The notes below the pieces were generated by a model that ran no database searches, was not told the origin of the DNA, and saw nothing but the letters and a program-made list of their open reading frames with translations. From Micromonospora okii (GTDB lineage Bacteria; Actinomycetota; Actinomycetes; Mycobacteriales; Micromonosporaceae), in the NCBI RefSeq assembly GCF_020884795.1, contig NZ_BBZF01000013.1:254485-318484 (forward strand): a stretch of 64,000 nucleotides of DNA, given 5' to 3'. The translations under genes were made by a program, and so were the position numbers. Shown here in pieces: positions 14,479 through 22,879 of this stretch (position 1 is the first letter of the stretch; each line of letters opens with the position of its first letter).

Positions 14479-15792
14479 GTGGACGCAGGGGCGGCCGGCG
14501 ACGTAGCGCCGGACGAGGCGTCGCCGGCACCACACGGGACGCCGATCGAGTCGGTGGCCGCGGTGTTCCGCGAGGAACGCGGCCGGCTGCTGGCCGCCCT
14601 GGTCCGCCGCTTCGGCGACCTGGACCTGGCGGAGGAGGCCGCCTCCGAGGCCGTCGAGGCGGCCCTGATGTCCTGGCCGGTCCACGGGGTTCCGCCCCGG
14701 CCGGGAGCGTGGCTGATGACTACCGCCCGGCGCCGGGTGATCGACCGGTTGCGCCGCGACCAGGCGTACGCGGCGCGGCTGGCCATCCTCCAGGCGGAGG
14801 CGGATCGGGCCGGCCCCGTCGCGGCCCCTCAGGCGGACGACGACCTGCCGGACGAGCGGCTGCTGCTGTTCTTCACCTGCGCGCACCCGGCGCTGCCGAC
14901 GGAGGACCGTGGCGCGCTGACGCTGCGTTTCCTTGCCGGGTTGACCACGGCCGAGGTCGCGCGGGCGTTCCTGGTGCCGGTGGAGACGATGGCCAAGCGG
15001 ATCACCCGGGCGAAGAAGAAGATCGGAGAGGCGCGCATCCCGTTCCGGGTGCCGGCGGCGGACGAGTTGCCGCAGCGGTTGCCGGGAGTCCTGCAGGCGG
15101 TCTACTCGATCTTCACCGAGGGGTACGCGGCGAGCGCCGGCCCCCGGTTGCAACGGATCGACCTCGCCGAGGAGGCCATCCGGCTGGCCCGGATCCTGCG
15201 CCGGCTGCTGCCCGCCGAGCGCGAGGTGGCCGGGCTGTGCGCCCTGATGCTGCTCGTCCACGCCCGACGCGACGCGCGCACGGGGCCGGACGGGGAACTG
15301 GTCCTGCTCGACGATCAGGACCGCGGTCGCTGGGACCGCGCCATGATCGAGGAGGGGCTCGGGCTGGTCCGGGTCGCGCTGACCGGCGGGCCGCCCGGCC
15401 GGTACGGGGTACAGGCGGCCATCGCCGCGCTGCACGACGAGGCGGCCGACGTGGCCACCACCGACTGGCCGCAGATCGTGGCGCTCTACGACGTGCTGCT
15501 GGCGCTGACCGGGTCCCCGATCGTGGCGGTGAACCGCGCGGTCGCCGTGGCGATGCGCGACGGCCCGCAGGCGGGCTCGGTGCTGCTGGACGCGCTGGCC
15601 GGCGAGGCACTGCTGCGCGACTACCGCCCCTACGCGGTCGCCCGGGCCGACCTGTTGCACCGGGCCGGCCGCCACGCCGAGGCGGCCGACGCGTACCGGA
15701 GGGCGCTCGACCTGGCCGGCACCGCACCGGAACGGGATCTCCTCCGACGTCGGCTGGACACGATCGAGCAGCCGGGCACCCCTGAAGGGTGA
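14479..15792 (+). CDS. ECF42-type RNA polymerase sigma factor with long C-terminal helical domain
   Basis: 437 residues from a GTG. After about 20 disordered residues, region 2 (about 25-95) has FGDLDLAEEAASEAVEAAL and RPGAWLMTTARRRVIDRLRR. Region 4 (about 135-190) has ALTLRFLAGLTTAEVARAFL and MAKRITRAKKKI. The remaining 240 or so residues form the TPR-like C-terminal extension of this group (EGYAAS, RLARILRRLLP, EVAGLCALMLL, VNRAVAVAM). ECF42 factors have no anti-sigma factor and are controlled through that extension. The DGPF gene just upstream supports the group assignment. Confidence 0.9.
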   Translation: MDAGAAGDVAPDEASPAPHGTPIESVAAVFREERGRLLAALVRRFGDLDLAEEAASEAVEAALMSWPVHGVPPRPGAWLMTTARRRVIDRLRRDQAYAARLAILQAEADRAGPVAAPQADDDLPDERLLLFFTCAHPALPTEDRGALTLRFLAGLTTAEVARAFLVPVETMAKRITRAKKKIGEARIPFRVPAADELPQRLPGVLQAVYSIFTEGYAASAGPRLQRIDLAEEAIRLARILRRLLPAEREVAGLCALMLLVHARRDARTGPDGELVLLDDQDRGRWDRAMIEEGLGLVRVALTGGPPGRYGVQAAIAALHDEAADVATTDWPQIVALYDVLLALTGSPIVAVNRAVAVAMRDGPQAGSVLLDALAGEALLRDYRPYAVARADLLHRAGRHAEAADAYRRALDLAGTAPERDLLRRRLDTIEQPGTPEG

Positions 15793-15911
15793 GAGCACGC
15801 TCGGTCGGTGGGCGGCGCTCGGGCCCTTCGTCCGGTCACCGGACGCAATGCACCGGATATCGGACGGAACGAGGCTGCGGGCCGGGGCAGCAGCCGGTAC
15901 TGTCCGGGCCT

Positions 15912-16427
15912 ATGGGACAGGAGATCGACGGCCCGACAGGCATCCGGCAGGACGTCGAACGGTACTCGGTCCGCAGTGGTCTCCTCGTCCCCGGTTCCGC
16001 CGAGCGCGCCTTCGCGGTCTTCACCGAGGCCCTCACGCAGTGGTGGGTGCCGGAGTACACCTGGTCCGGGCCGGCCGCGCTGGCCGCGCTGGGCATCGAG
16101 CCCCGCGTCGGCGGCATGCTCTACGAGATCGGCCCCCACGGCTTCCGGGCCGACTGGGGCCGGGTGCTCACCTGGGAGCCACCCCGGCACCTGGTCTTCG
16201 TCTGGCAGATCGGCCCGGACCGGCTCCCCGTTCCCGATCCGGCGCGGGCCAGCGAGGTGGAGGTGCTGTTCTCGCCGGAGGGCCCGGAGGCGACCCGGGT
16301 CGAGGTCGAGCACCGGCACTTCGACCGCCACGGCGAGGCCGCCGAGGGCTTCCGGCAGGCCCTCACCGTGGGCTGGCACGAGCTGCTCTCCCGCTACCTG
16401 GCCTCGGTCCGCGCCCACCGCCTCTGA
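15912..16427 (+). CDS. SRPBCC / AHSA1-family protein
   Basis: The ATG at 15912 is chosen over a frame starting at 15789 because the first 41 codons of the longer form are Arg/Gly-rich read-through. 171 residues with a START-like fold: SGLLVPGSAERAFAVFTEAL, TQWWVPEYTW, LVFVWQIGPD and a C-terminal GWHELLSRYLAS helix. AHSA1-like proteins bind hydrophobic ligands and often sit near ECF42/DGPF genes. It is separated from the sigma gene by about 120 bases. Ligand unknown. Confidence 0.82.
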   Translation: MGQEIDGPTGIRQDVERYSVRSGLLVPGSAERAFAVFTEALTQWWVPEYTWSGPAALAALGIEPRVGGMLYEIGPHGFRADWGRVLTWEPPRHLVFVWQIGPDRLPVPDPARASEVEVLFSPEGPEATRVEVEHRHFDRHGEAAEGFRQALTVGWHELLSRYLASVRAHRL

Positions 16428-16515
16428 TCGGCCCGTCTTCCCGTGCCTCCCGGCCGGCGGCCAGCCCCACGCGCGGCGTCCCCCGGGTGCCGCACGGCCA
16501 GCTCACCGCCGGGTC

Positions 16516-17223
16516 TCAGCGGCCGATCCCGCGCCCGGGGCGGGCGTCCGTGGTCACGCCCCGGCCGCCCAGGTCGGCGCGGCGGCCGGCGGCGGCGCCC
16601 GAGGCGAAGCCGGTGCCGGCGAGCCGGCGCGGCGCGGCGGTGCGCAGCCGGGGGTAGACCTCGGCGACCCGCCGCTGGACCCGGTCCGAGCGGTCGGCCA
16701 GCACCAGGGCGACCGACGGCGCGCCGGAGCCGGTGACGGCCCCGGCCTCCGCCTCGGCCAGCCGCGCGCCGATCACCCGGGCGAACCCGGCGAGCCAGGA
16801 GCGCCGGAACGCCGCCGGGTGCTCGCCCGCCGGCACGACGGCCCCGGCCAGCCCGTGCGCGGCCTGCACCAGCAGCGAGGTGAAGAGCAGGTCGACCCGC
16901 TCCAGGTCGCTGGCGAAGCCGAACAGGTGCATGGCGAAGCCGGTGCCGTGCCGGCGGCGGACGCAGCGGCAGCGCAGCGGGTCGGCGACGGCGGCCAGCA
17001 GGCCGGCCTTGTCCCGGGCGTACGGGGCGACGACCTCGACCACCCGGTCGCCCACCGGGTCGGTGGTCGGGTCGCGGGCCGCCAGCAGGGCCCGGTCCAC
17101 GCCGTAGCGGGCGATCAGCTCGGTGGCCTTGGCCGTGAACGCGGCCGACTCCTCCGGCGTGCAGGCCGGGTTCTCGGCCTTCGCCAGCAGCTTGCGCACC
17201 TTGGCGAGCATGGCCTCCGACAT
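16516..17223 (-). CDS. DUF2786 protein
   Basis: 235 residues from the ATG at 17223. The first 45 residues are the DUF2786 signature: EAMLAKVRKLLAKAENPACT, then EESAAFTAKATELIARYGVD. A second domain includes FAMHLFGFASDLERVDLLFTS and SWLAGFARVIGARL. The C-terminus is a Gly/Arg-rich tail. The family occurs in bacteria and phages without a known function. A second hypothetical gene lies 38 bases upstream on the same strand, so they are likely co-transcribed. Confidence 0.75.
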   Translation of the reverse strand: MSEAMLAKVRKLLAKAENPACTPEESAAFTAKATELIARYGVDRALLAARDPTTDPVGDRVVEVVAPYARDKAGLLAAVADPLRCRCVRRRHGTGFAMHLFGFASDLERVDLLFTSLLVQAAHGLAGAVVPAGEHPAAFRRSWLAGFARVIGARLAEAEAGAVTGSGAPSVALVLADRSDRVQRRVAEVYPRLRTAAPRRLAGTGFASGAAAGRRADLGGRGVTTDARPGRGIGR

Positions 17224-17261
17224 GTCACCACAGCTACCACACCCGCCGGGCGTGGGAGGCG

Positions 17262-17651
17262 TCAGCCGGCCCGGCTGCGCAGGGTGGCGATCGTCGAGCC
17301 GGCGAGGGTGAGCAGGCAGTCGGGCAGCAGGCCGTCGGCGACCGCCGCGCCGAACAGCGCCTCCCCGGTGTCGGCGTCCGCGTTGGCGTACGCGCTGACG
17401 AAGCGGGCCACCCACCGCGTGTCGTACTCGGCCTCGTCGATGCCCGGGAAGTCCAGCGCCGCGCCGCCGGAGGCGGGCACCTCCCCGACCATCGTGGCCG
17501 CCAGGCACCAGGCCACCCCGTACGCCCCGGCGAGGCCGGCCCGGTCGACCACCTTGTCGAAGGCGCCCACCACGGCCTCGCCGTCCCCGGCGAGGGCCGA
17601 GTGGAGGACTGCGGTCGCGTCGTCCAGCGTCTGCTGCGGTACGTCCGTCAC
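17262..17651 (-). CDS. Hypothetical protein, operon partner of the DUF2786 gene
   Basis: 129 residues from the GTG at 17651; a longer reading to 17702 adds basic residues with no better start. Largely alpha-helical and acidic, with HSALAGDGEAVVGAFDKVVD and RWVARFVSAYANADADTG, and no signal peptide or membrane segment. It may be a small helical-repeat protein. I do not recognise a family. Placement 38 bases upstream of the DUF2786 gene suggests a shared function. Confidence 0.6.
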   Translation of the reverse strand: MTDVPQQTLDDATAVLHSALAGDGEAVVGAFDKVVDRAGLAGAYGVAWCLAATMVGEVPASGGAALDFPGIDEAEYDTRWVARFVSAYANADADTGEALFGAAVADGLLPDCLLTLAGSTIATLRSRAG

Positions 17652-17819
17652 GCGGCGAACTGTACGACGGGTGGTCAAGCAGTGACGAGTTGCCAGCATC
17701 ACGCCGGTCGCCGGGGGGCGAATGCGGGGCTAGCTGGGAATTGGCGCACCTCCGCGCCCCCGTCGCCCAGCCGGGCACGCTAATCTGCGCAACGGACCTT
17801 CGCCGGAGGAAGGACGACC

Positions 17820-19160
17820 ATGCCCCTATCACACGGCTCGCGCGCCGCCACCCTGGTCGCCTGCGGGGCGTTGCTCCTCGCCGGTGCCGCCTGCGGCACC
17901 GAGCAGCCGGAGGAGGCGACCGTCACCCAGGTCCGCCTCTACGGCACGGACGGCACCATGATTAGCGGTTACGCGGCGGAGCTCAAGGAGCGCGCCGACC
18001 TGATCGACGGCATGAAGGGCACGACCCCGCTCACGCCGTTGCCGGACGCCTTCAAGAACCGGCTCCGGTCCGTCGACCCCAAGCTCCAGGACTACCTCTA
18101 CTCGGCCGAGGCGTACGACGCGGTGGTGATCAGCGCCCTGGCGGCGCAGCTCGCCGGCAGCACCGAGCCGGCCTCGATCGCCAAGCAGATCGTCGGCGTC
18201 ACCAACGACGGGCGGCGGTGCGAGGAGCCGGCGACCTGCCTGCGGCTGGCCCGCAACGGCCAGGACATCGAGTACCGGGGCGTGTCGCTGACCCGCGCCG
18301 GGTTCACCGACGCCGGGGAGCCGGCCACGGCCAGCTACGGCACCCTGACCTTCGGCGAGAAGCGGATCGACGACGGCAAGACCGAGTTCGTGGGCGCGGG
18401 CGACGAGACGGCGGCGAGCACGAAGAAGCCGCCCCGGCCGGCCCGGCAGAGCGGCGGAAAGGCCCCCTCCGCGCCGCTGGTCCTCGGCGGCCTACTGCCG
18501 CGCAGCGGCGACCTGGTCCTGGCGTACCCGCCGATGGCCGCCGGGATCGCGCTGGCGATCAAGGACATCAACGCCGCGGGCGGGGTGCTCGGCGCGGACG
18601 TGGTCTGGGTCGACGGCGACGACGGCACCAACCCGGCCGTCGCCAAGGCCACGCTGGCCAAGCACGTCGCCAGGGGCGTGCACGTCATCATCGGCGCGGG
18701 CGCCTCGGGGATCTCCCGGGCCATCCTGCCGGACGTGGTCGCCGCCGGCCTGGTGCTCTTCGCACCGTCCAACACCGACGCGGGGCTGACGTCGATGGAG
18801 GACAAGGGCCTCTACTTCCGCACCGCCCCGCCGGACAGCCTCCAGGGGCGGGCGCTGGCCGACGTGATCCTGCGCGACGGGCCGCACAAGATCGTGCTGG
18901 TCGCCCGGAAGGACTCCTACGGCGAGGGCCTCCAGGAGAGCGTGCGGGCCGAGCTGGAGCGCGTCGGCGTGGGCGGCGGCCAGGTGAAGCTGCTGACGTA
19001 CGACCCGCCGGCCGACGCGAAGGCGCCGCCGGTGGACTTCACCGCCGGGGCCCGCGAGATCAAGGAGTACGGTGCCGACGCCGTGCTGGTCATCGGCTTC
19101 GCCGAGTCCGCCCAGGTGATCCTGGCGCTGGCCGACTCCGGCGTGCAGATCCGGCACTGA
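17820..19160 (+). CDS. Circularly permuted branched-chain-amino-acid-type solute-binding lipoprotein
   Basis: 446 residues after a GGAGGAAGGACG ribosome site, with a lipoprotein signal (LAGAACG, Cys about 25). Residues about 36-190 match the second lobe of Peripla_BP_6 receptors: LYGTDGTMISGYA, NRLRSVDPKLQDYLYSAEAY, then RRCEEPATCLRLARNGQDIE. Residues about 219-446 match the first lobe: LGGLLPRSGDLVLAYPPMAA, INAAGGVLGADVVWVDGDDG and GLYFRTAPPDSLQGRALAD. The C-terminus (ILALADSGVQIRH) is exactly what normally precedes the present N-terminus, so the order is permuted, with a Lys/Pro/Gly linker at about 198-215. A terminator follows the stop. No permease or ATPase genes are nearby. Confidence 0.88.
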   Translation: MPLSHGSRAATLVACGALLLAGAACGTEQPEEATVTQVRLYGTDGTMISGYAAELKERADLIDGMKGTTPLTPLPDAFKNRLRSVDPKLQDYLYSAEAYDAVVISALAAQLAGSTEPASIAKQIVGVTNDGRRCEEPATCLRLARNGQDIEYRGVSLTRAGFTDAGEPATASYGTLTFGEKRIDDGKTEFVGAGDETAASTKKPPRPARQSGGKAPSAPLVLGGLLPRSGDLVLAYPPMAAGIALAIKDINAAGGVLGADVVWVDGDDGTNPAVAKATLAKHVARGVHVIIGAGASGISRAILPDVVAAGLVLFAPSNTDAGLTSMEDKGLYFRTAPPDSLQGRALADVILRDGPHKIVLVARKDSYGEGLQESVRAELERVGVGGGQVKLLTYDPPADAKAPPVDFTAGAREIKEYGADAVLVIGFAESAQVILALADSGVQIRH

Positions 19161-19171
19161 CGGCACCGCCA

Positions 19172-19209
19172 CGACGGCCGCCGGCGCGGGTTCGCGTCGG
19201 CGGCCGTCG
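19172..19209 (+). terminator. Terminator after the permuted binding-protein gene
   Basis: CGACGGCCGCCG and CGGCGGCCGTCG, perfect 12-bp arms with a 14-base loop, 12 bases after the stop. It shows that the reading frame truly ends here. Confidence 0.75.
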
Positions 19210-19226
19210 CGGTCTCGGCGCACGGG

Positions 19227-19970
19227 TCAGCGGGGACGCCTGCGTTCCAGGAACTCGGTCATCCGCCGCCGCTTCTCCTCGTCCTCGAAGAGCACCGCCT
19301 GGCTGACCAGGTCGAGGTGCGGGTGGGCGGCCGGTGGCGCGTCCACGGCCAGCTTGGTCAGCCGCAGCGCCAGCCCCGACCCCTTGGCCATCTCGTCGAG
19401 CAGCTCGTGCGCGGCGGGCAGCAGCCCGGCCGGCTCGTCGACGACCCGGTTGACCAACCCGATGCGCAGCGCCTCGGCGGCGTCCACCCGGCGGCCGGTG
19501 AAGAGCAGCTCCTTGGCCCGGGCCTCCCCGATCAGCGCCGGCAGCCGGTGGGTCGCGCCGGCCCCGGCCAGGATGCCCAGCCGCACCTCGGGCTGGCCGA
19601 AGACCGCCCGGGCGGTGCACACCCGCAGGTCGCACGCGTACGCCAGCTCGGCGCCGCCGCCCAGCGCGGGGCCGTCGACGGCCGCGACGGTCGGCATCGG
19701 CAGCGCCCGGACGCGGGCGAACGCGGCGGAGTTGATGGCGGCGAGCGCGTCCAGCCGACCCCGCTCGCGGAGCTGGCCGATGTCCGCCCCGCCGGCGAAG
19801 ATGCCCTCCGCGCCGCCGGTGAGCAGCAGCAGCCGGGGCCGGGCCTCCAGCTCGGCGCAGACGGCGTGCAGCTCGGCGATCAGGTCGGCGTCGATCGCGT
19901 TGCGCTTCTCCGGCCGGTCCAGCGTCACCACCAGCCGGTCGGGCCGTTCCTCGATCCGCAGCCCGCTCAC
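19227..19970 (-). CDS. Enoyl-CoA hydratase/isomerase family protein
   Basis: The GTG at 19970 overlaps the stop of the dehydrogenase upstream (GTGA); 247 residues. Crotonase signatures: LDRPEKRNAID near the start, the oxyanion segment EGIFAGGADIGQL, and VDGPALGGGAELAYACDLRV with the second oxyanion glycine. The usual catalytic Glu pair is only partly visible (QPEVRLGILAGAGAT has one Glu). It should hydrate or isomerise enoyl-CoA after the adjacent 3-hydroxyacyl-CoA dehydrogenase's substrate class. Exact substrate unknown. Confidence 0.87.
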   Translation of the reverse strand: MSGLRIEERPDRLVVTLDRPEKRNAIDADLIAELHAVCAELEARPRLLLLTGGAEGIFAGGADIGQLRERGRLDALAAINSAAFARVRALPMPTVAAVDGPALGGGAELAYACDLRVCTARAVFGQPEVRLGILAGAGATHRLPALIGEARAKELLFTGRRVDAAEALRIGLVNRVVDEPAGLLPAAHELLDEMAKGSGLALRLTKLAVDAPPAAHPHLDLVSQAVLFEDEEKRRRMTEFLERRRPR

Positions 19971-20824
19971 CGCTTCACGCCGCCTTCCCACCGGTAGAAG
20001 CCCTGCCCGGACTTCCTGCCCAGCTTCCCCTCCGCGACCATCCGCTCCAGCAGCGGCGGCGGCGCGAACCGGTCCCCGTACGCGGCCTGGAGGGTGCGGG
20101 CGATGTCGAGCCGCACGTCGAGCCCGACCAGGTCGGTCAGCTCCAGCGGGCCGACGGGGTGCTTGTAGCCGAGCACCATCGCCTTGTCGATGTCGGCGGG
20201 GTCGGCCACCCCGTCGGCGACCATCCGGATCGCCTCCAGACCGAGGGTCACCCCGAGCCGGGAGGTGGCGAAGCCGGGCATGTCGCGTACCACGACGGGG
20301 TCCTTGCCGAGCCGGCCGGCGAGCGCGACGGCCGCCGCGGTGGTCTCGTCGGCGGTGGCCGGGCCGACCACGACCTCCAGCAGGGCCATGGCCCAGACCG
20401 GGTTGAAGAAGTGCAGGCCGACGAAGCGCTCGGGGCGGTCCAGCCCGGCGGCCAGCTCGGCGATGGCGATGCTGGACGTGTTGCTGCCGAGCAGCGCGGG
20501 GCGCAGCGCGGCGGCGTCGGCCAGCACCGCACGCTTGAGGTCGAGCCGTTCCGGCACGGCCTCCACGATCACGTCGGGCTCGACCGCGACCTCGCCGAGG
20601 GCGCCGCGCATCGTGACCCGGTCCCGGTTGGCCGCCGCCTCGTCGACAGTGAGCTTCCCGCGTTGTACCGCCCGTTCCCACAGCTCGGCCAGCCGCGCCC
20701 CGGCGGCCGCCGCCCGGCCCGGGTCGACCTCGACCAGCTCGACGCCGTACCCGGCCCCGGCGGCCACGTAGGCGATGCCCAGGCCCATGGTGCCGGCCCC
20801 GACGACGACGAAACGGCCGCTCAT
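19967..20824 (-). CDS. 3-hydroxyacyl-CoA (3-hydroxybutyryl-CoA) dehydrogenase
   Basis: 285 residues, the normal length for the single-domain enzyme. The N-terminal NAD fold FVVVGAGTMGLGIAYVAAGA, the acidic end of strand 2 (ELVEVD), the GSNTSSIAIAELA motif, the catalytic His in GLHFFNPVWAM and the C-terminal HPVGPLELTDLVGLD are all present. It oxidises L-3-hydroxyacyl-CoA to 3-ketoacyl-CoA. Stop/start overlap with the crotonase gene shows a two-gene operon, useful in fatty-acid or phenylacetate-type degradation. Confidence 0.92.
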   Translation of the reverse strand: MSGRFVVVGAGTMGLGIAYVAAGAGYGVELVEVDPGRAAAAGARLAELWERAVQRGKLTVDEAAANRDRVTMRGALGEVAVEPDVIVEAVPERLDLKRAVLADAAALRPALLGSNTSSIAIAELAAGLDRPERFVGLHFFNPVWAMALLEVVVGPATADETTAAAVALAGRLGKDPVVVRDMPGFATSRLGVTLGLEAIRMVADGVADPADIDKAMVLGYKHPVGPLELTDLVGLDVRLDIARTLQAAYGDRFAPPPLLERMVAEGKLGRKSGQGFYRWEGGVKR

Positions 20825-20985
20825 GACATCTCCTCGCTGGCCCCGGCGCGCGGGGTGTCCGCCGCGCCAAGCCGCTCGCTCCGCTGGCTCATGGGTGCGA
20901 CCCTATGCAGCCCTGGCACGGGCGGCATGCGTGGGGGCGCGTCGATCCGGGTAAGGACGGCCGTCAACCGAGGGAAGGACCCGAC

Positions 20986-21273
20986 ATGAGCCAGGCACCG
21001 CAGAGCGTGGGGAACGGGGAGACCGTGGAGACCCGCGGCGACGAGCGCGTCGACCTGCTCCGCGCGGACACCAACAACGACGGGCGGACCGACGTCTGGG
21101 TGGTCGACACCGACGGCGACGGCCGGGCGGACCTGTTCCAGTTCGACACCGACGGTGACGGCAAGGTGGACATCACGATGGTCGACCTCGACGAGGACGG
21201 CACCCCCGACGAGGTCGTCGACGGCGACGGCGGGCTCCCGCCCGAGCCGCTTCCCCCGACCGTCCAGGTCTGA
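20986..21273 (+). CDS. Acidic protein with tandem DxDxDG calcium-binding-type repeats
   Basis: The ATG at 20986 follows AGGGAAGGACC; 95 residues with no signal peptide. Four to five units of about 11 residues follow: DTNNDGRTDVW, DTDGDGRADLF, DTDGDGKVDIT and DLDEDGTPDEV. Each has the D-x-(D/N)-x-D-G-x-x-D pattern of EF-hand-like or dockerin/thrombospondin-3 loops, which bind calcium. The ends are disordered (a Pro-rich tail). Lack of an export signal suggests an intracellular calcium buffer or sensor, or leaderless secretion. The gene looks monocistronic. Confidence 0.75.
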   Translation: MSQAPQSVGNGETVETRGDERVDLLRADTNNDGRTDVWVVDTDGDGRADLFQFDTDGDGKVDITMVDLDEDGTPDEVVDGDGGLPPEPLPPTVQV

Positions 21274-21370
21274 GGCGCGCGGCCCCCGGGCGGCGGCACC
21301 CGCGCCGCCCGGGGCCGGTCGTCCGGCCGCCGGAACCCGCCGGGAACGGTCGTCCGCCCGCCGGGGCCGG

Positions 21371-22159
21371 TCAGCCGGCCAGCGTCAGCGTCGCCAGGTA
21401 GTACGGCGCGTCCCGGTCGTCCACGTCGGTCAGCCGCCACGGGGTGCCCCGGACCAGGTCGGCCAGCTCGGCGACCGAGCAGACCAGGTAGTCGAACCAC
21501 CCGGTGCCCAGCTCCCGGTAGCGCAGTCGCAGCCGTAACTGACCGCCGAGCCGGCCGCGCCGCCGGTTGCGTTCGTGGTACTCCGTCTGCACGGGATCGC
21601 TGGTGCCGTACGGGTCGGTGCCGTGCGCGATGACCCGCGCGCCGGGGCGGGCGAGGGCGGCCAGCGCGGCGAGGAACGCCGGAGCCCGGTCGCGCCCCTC
21701 GAACAGCCCGAGGTTGTTGCCGAGCAGGAGGAAGGTGTCGTACCGGCGGCCGTCGGCGACGTGGGAGTCGACCGTGCCGTGGACGAGGTCGCGCACGCCG
21801 CGCCGCCGGCACACCTTCAGCGCACCGAGCGAGGTGTCCAGCCCGGTCACCGGCACGCCGCGCTCCTGGAGCAGCAGCGCGATCCGGCCCGCGCCGACCC
21901 CGATGTCCAGCGTCTCGCCGCGCACCCGGTCCACGGCCCGGTGGTCGTACGGCTCCCACTGGTCGGGGCCGGCGAGGTAGTGGGCGGCGGGCGCGCCGTT
22001 GATCAGGCCGTCGTCGCGCTCGATCACCTCGATGACCGGCCGGGGCAGCCGCCCGCCGGCCAGCGGCCGGGGGCCGATCCCGGTCTGCACGGCGAGCGCG
22101 TCGCGCAGCAGCTCGCCGAAGACGTCGCCGATCCTGGGTTCCCCGGTCACGGGGTTCAC
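21371..22159 (-). CDS. SAM-dependent methyltransferase
   Basis: 262 residues from a GTG. The SAM-binding motif I is GETLDIGVGAGRIALLLQER (about 81-100), followed by VTGLDTS with the acidic residue of motif II and the later YDTFLLLGNNLGLFEG. A C-terminal part with GTDPYGTSDPVQTEYHERNR is typical of actinobacterial class I methyltransferases. Substrate unknown. It is divergent from the PPOX gene across 44 bases. Confidence 0.82.
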   Translation of the reverse strand: MNPVTGEPRIGDVFGELLRDALAVQTGIGPRPLAGGRLPRPVIEVIERDDGLINGAPAAHYLAGPDQWEPYDHRAVDRVRGETLDIGVGAGRIALLLQERGVPVTGLDTSLGALKVCRRRGVRDLVHGTVDSHVADGRRYDTFLLLGNNLGLFEGRDRAPAFLAALAALARPGARVIAHGTDPYGTSDPVQTEYHERNRRRGRLGGQLRLRLRYRELGTGWFDYLVCSVAELADLVRGTPWRLTDVDDRDAPYYLATLTLAG

Positions 22160-22203
22160 GCTAACTCCGCTGCGACGCCGCCACTCGGCCGTATCCTGGC
22201 GGC

Positions 22204-22584
22204 GTGACCATCCTGGACCGCCTGGGCGCCGAGAAGTACGTGCTGCTGACCACGTTCCGCAAGGACGGGCGCGCGGTGCCCACCCCGGTGTGGGCGGTCC
22301 GCGACGGCGACGCCCTGGCCGCCTGGACCGTCGTGGACTCGGGCAAGGTGAAGCGGATCCGGCGCAGCGGCGAGGTGACGGTCGCCCCGTGCGACCTGCG
22401 GGGCCGGCCGCACGGCGAGGCGGTGCCCGGCCACGCGACGATCTGCGGCCCGGCGGAGACCCGCCGGATCCGCGAGCTGCTGAAGCAGAAGTACCGGCTG
22501 GTGGGTCGGCTGAGCCTGCTGGGCAGCCGGCTGCGCCGGGGCGAGGGCGGCACGGTGGGCATCCGCATCACCCTGCCCGGGTGA
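22204..22584 (+). CDS. PPOX-class (F420/flavin-dependent) split-barrel protein
   Basis: 126 residues from a GTG. LGAEKYVLLTTFRKDGRAVP followed by TPVWAV is the opening of the pyridoxamine-oxidase-like split barrel, and RIRRSGEVTVAPCDLRG continues it. Such short actinobacterial proteins bind F420 or flavin; the electron acceptor cannot be read from the sequence. It is convergent with bldC, with a strong shared hairpin between. Confidence 0.82.
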   Translation: MTILDRLGAEKYVLLTTFRKDGRAVPTPVWAVRDGDALAAWTVVDSGKVKRIRRSGEVTVAPCDLRGRPHGEAVPGHATICGPAETRRIRELLKQKYRLVGRLSLLGSRLRRGEGGTVGIRITLPG

Positions 22585-22607
22585 TGCGGGCGGGCCCGGA
22601 GACGGAA

Positions 22608-22640
22608 CAGGGGTGGCGGACCGTCGGCCCACCACCCCTG
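22608..22640. terminator. Bidirectional terminator between the PPOX gene and bldC
   Basis: CAGGGGTGG and CCACCCCTG are perfect 9-bp arms around a 15-base spacer that itself can pair (CCG/CGG). It lies between two convergent genes. Confidence 0.65.
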
Positions 22641-22669
22641 ATCTCGTACGTCTGAGAACTCCCGGCCGG

Positions 22670-22879
22670 TCAGTCCCCCTGGCGCTGCTGGGGGATCTGC
22701 CCCTGCAGCAGGGCCCGAACCTCCGACTCCCGGTAGCGACGGTGGCCGCCCAGGGTGCGGATGGCGCTGAGCTTGCCGGCCTTGGCCCACCGGGTCACCG
22801 TCTTAGGGTCGACACGGAACATCGACGCCACCTCGGCCGGTGTGAGCAGCGGCTCCGGTTCGTGCGTTCGCGATGCCAT
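22670..22879 (-). CDS. bldC: Developmental MerR-like DNA-binding protein BldC
   Basis: 69 residues, almost the exact length of Streptomyces BldC. The start is the ATG at 22879 because GGAGGAGTGACC precedes it; the longer reading to 22942 covers the leader. LLTPAEVASMFRVDPKTVTR is followed by WAKAGKLSAIRTLGGHRRYR, the winged helix of BldC, which binds head-to-tail on DNA repeats and delays development. In S. coelicolor, bldC lies next to a conserved hypothetical gene and valine dehydrogenase, as here. Confidence 0.95.
   Translation of the reverse strand: MASRTHEPEPLLTPAEVASMFRVDPKTVTRWAKAGKLSAIRTLGGHRRYRESEVRALLQGQIPQQRQGD

Noticed and set aside
15828..15845. Short hairpin CGTCCGGTCACCGGACG after the ECF sigma gene
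   Set aside because: Only 7-bp arms with no T-run. At this base composition such hairpins are common, so it was not listed as a terminator.
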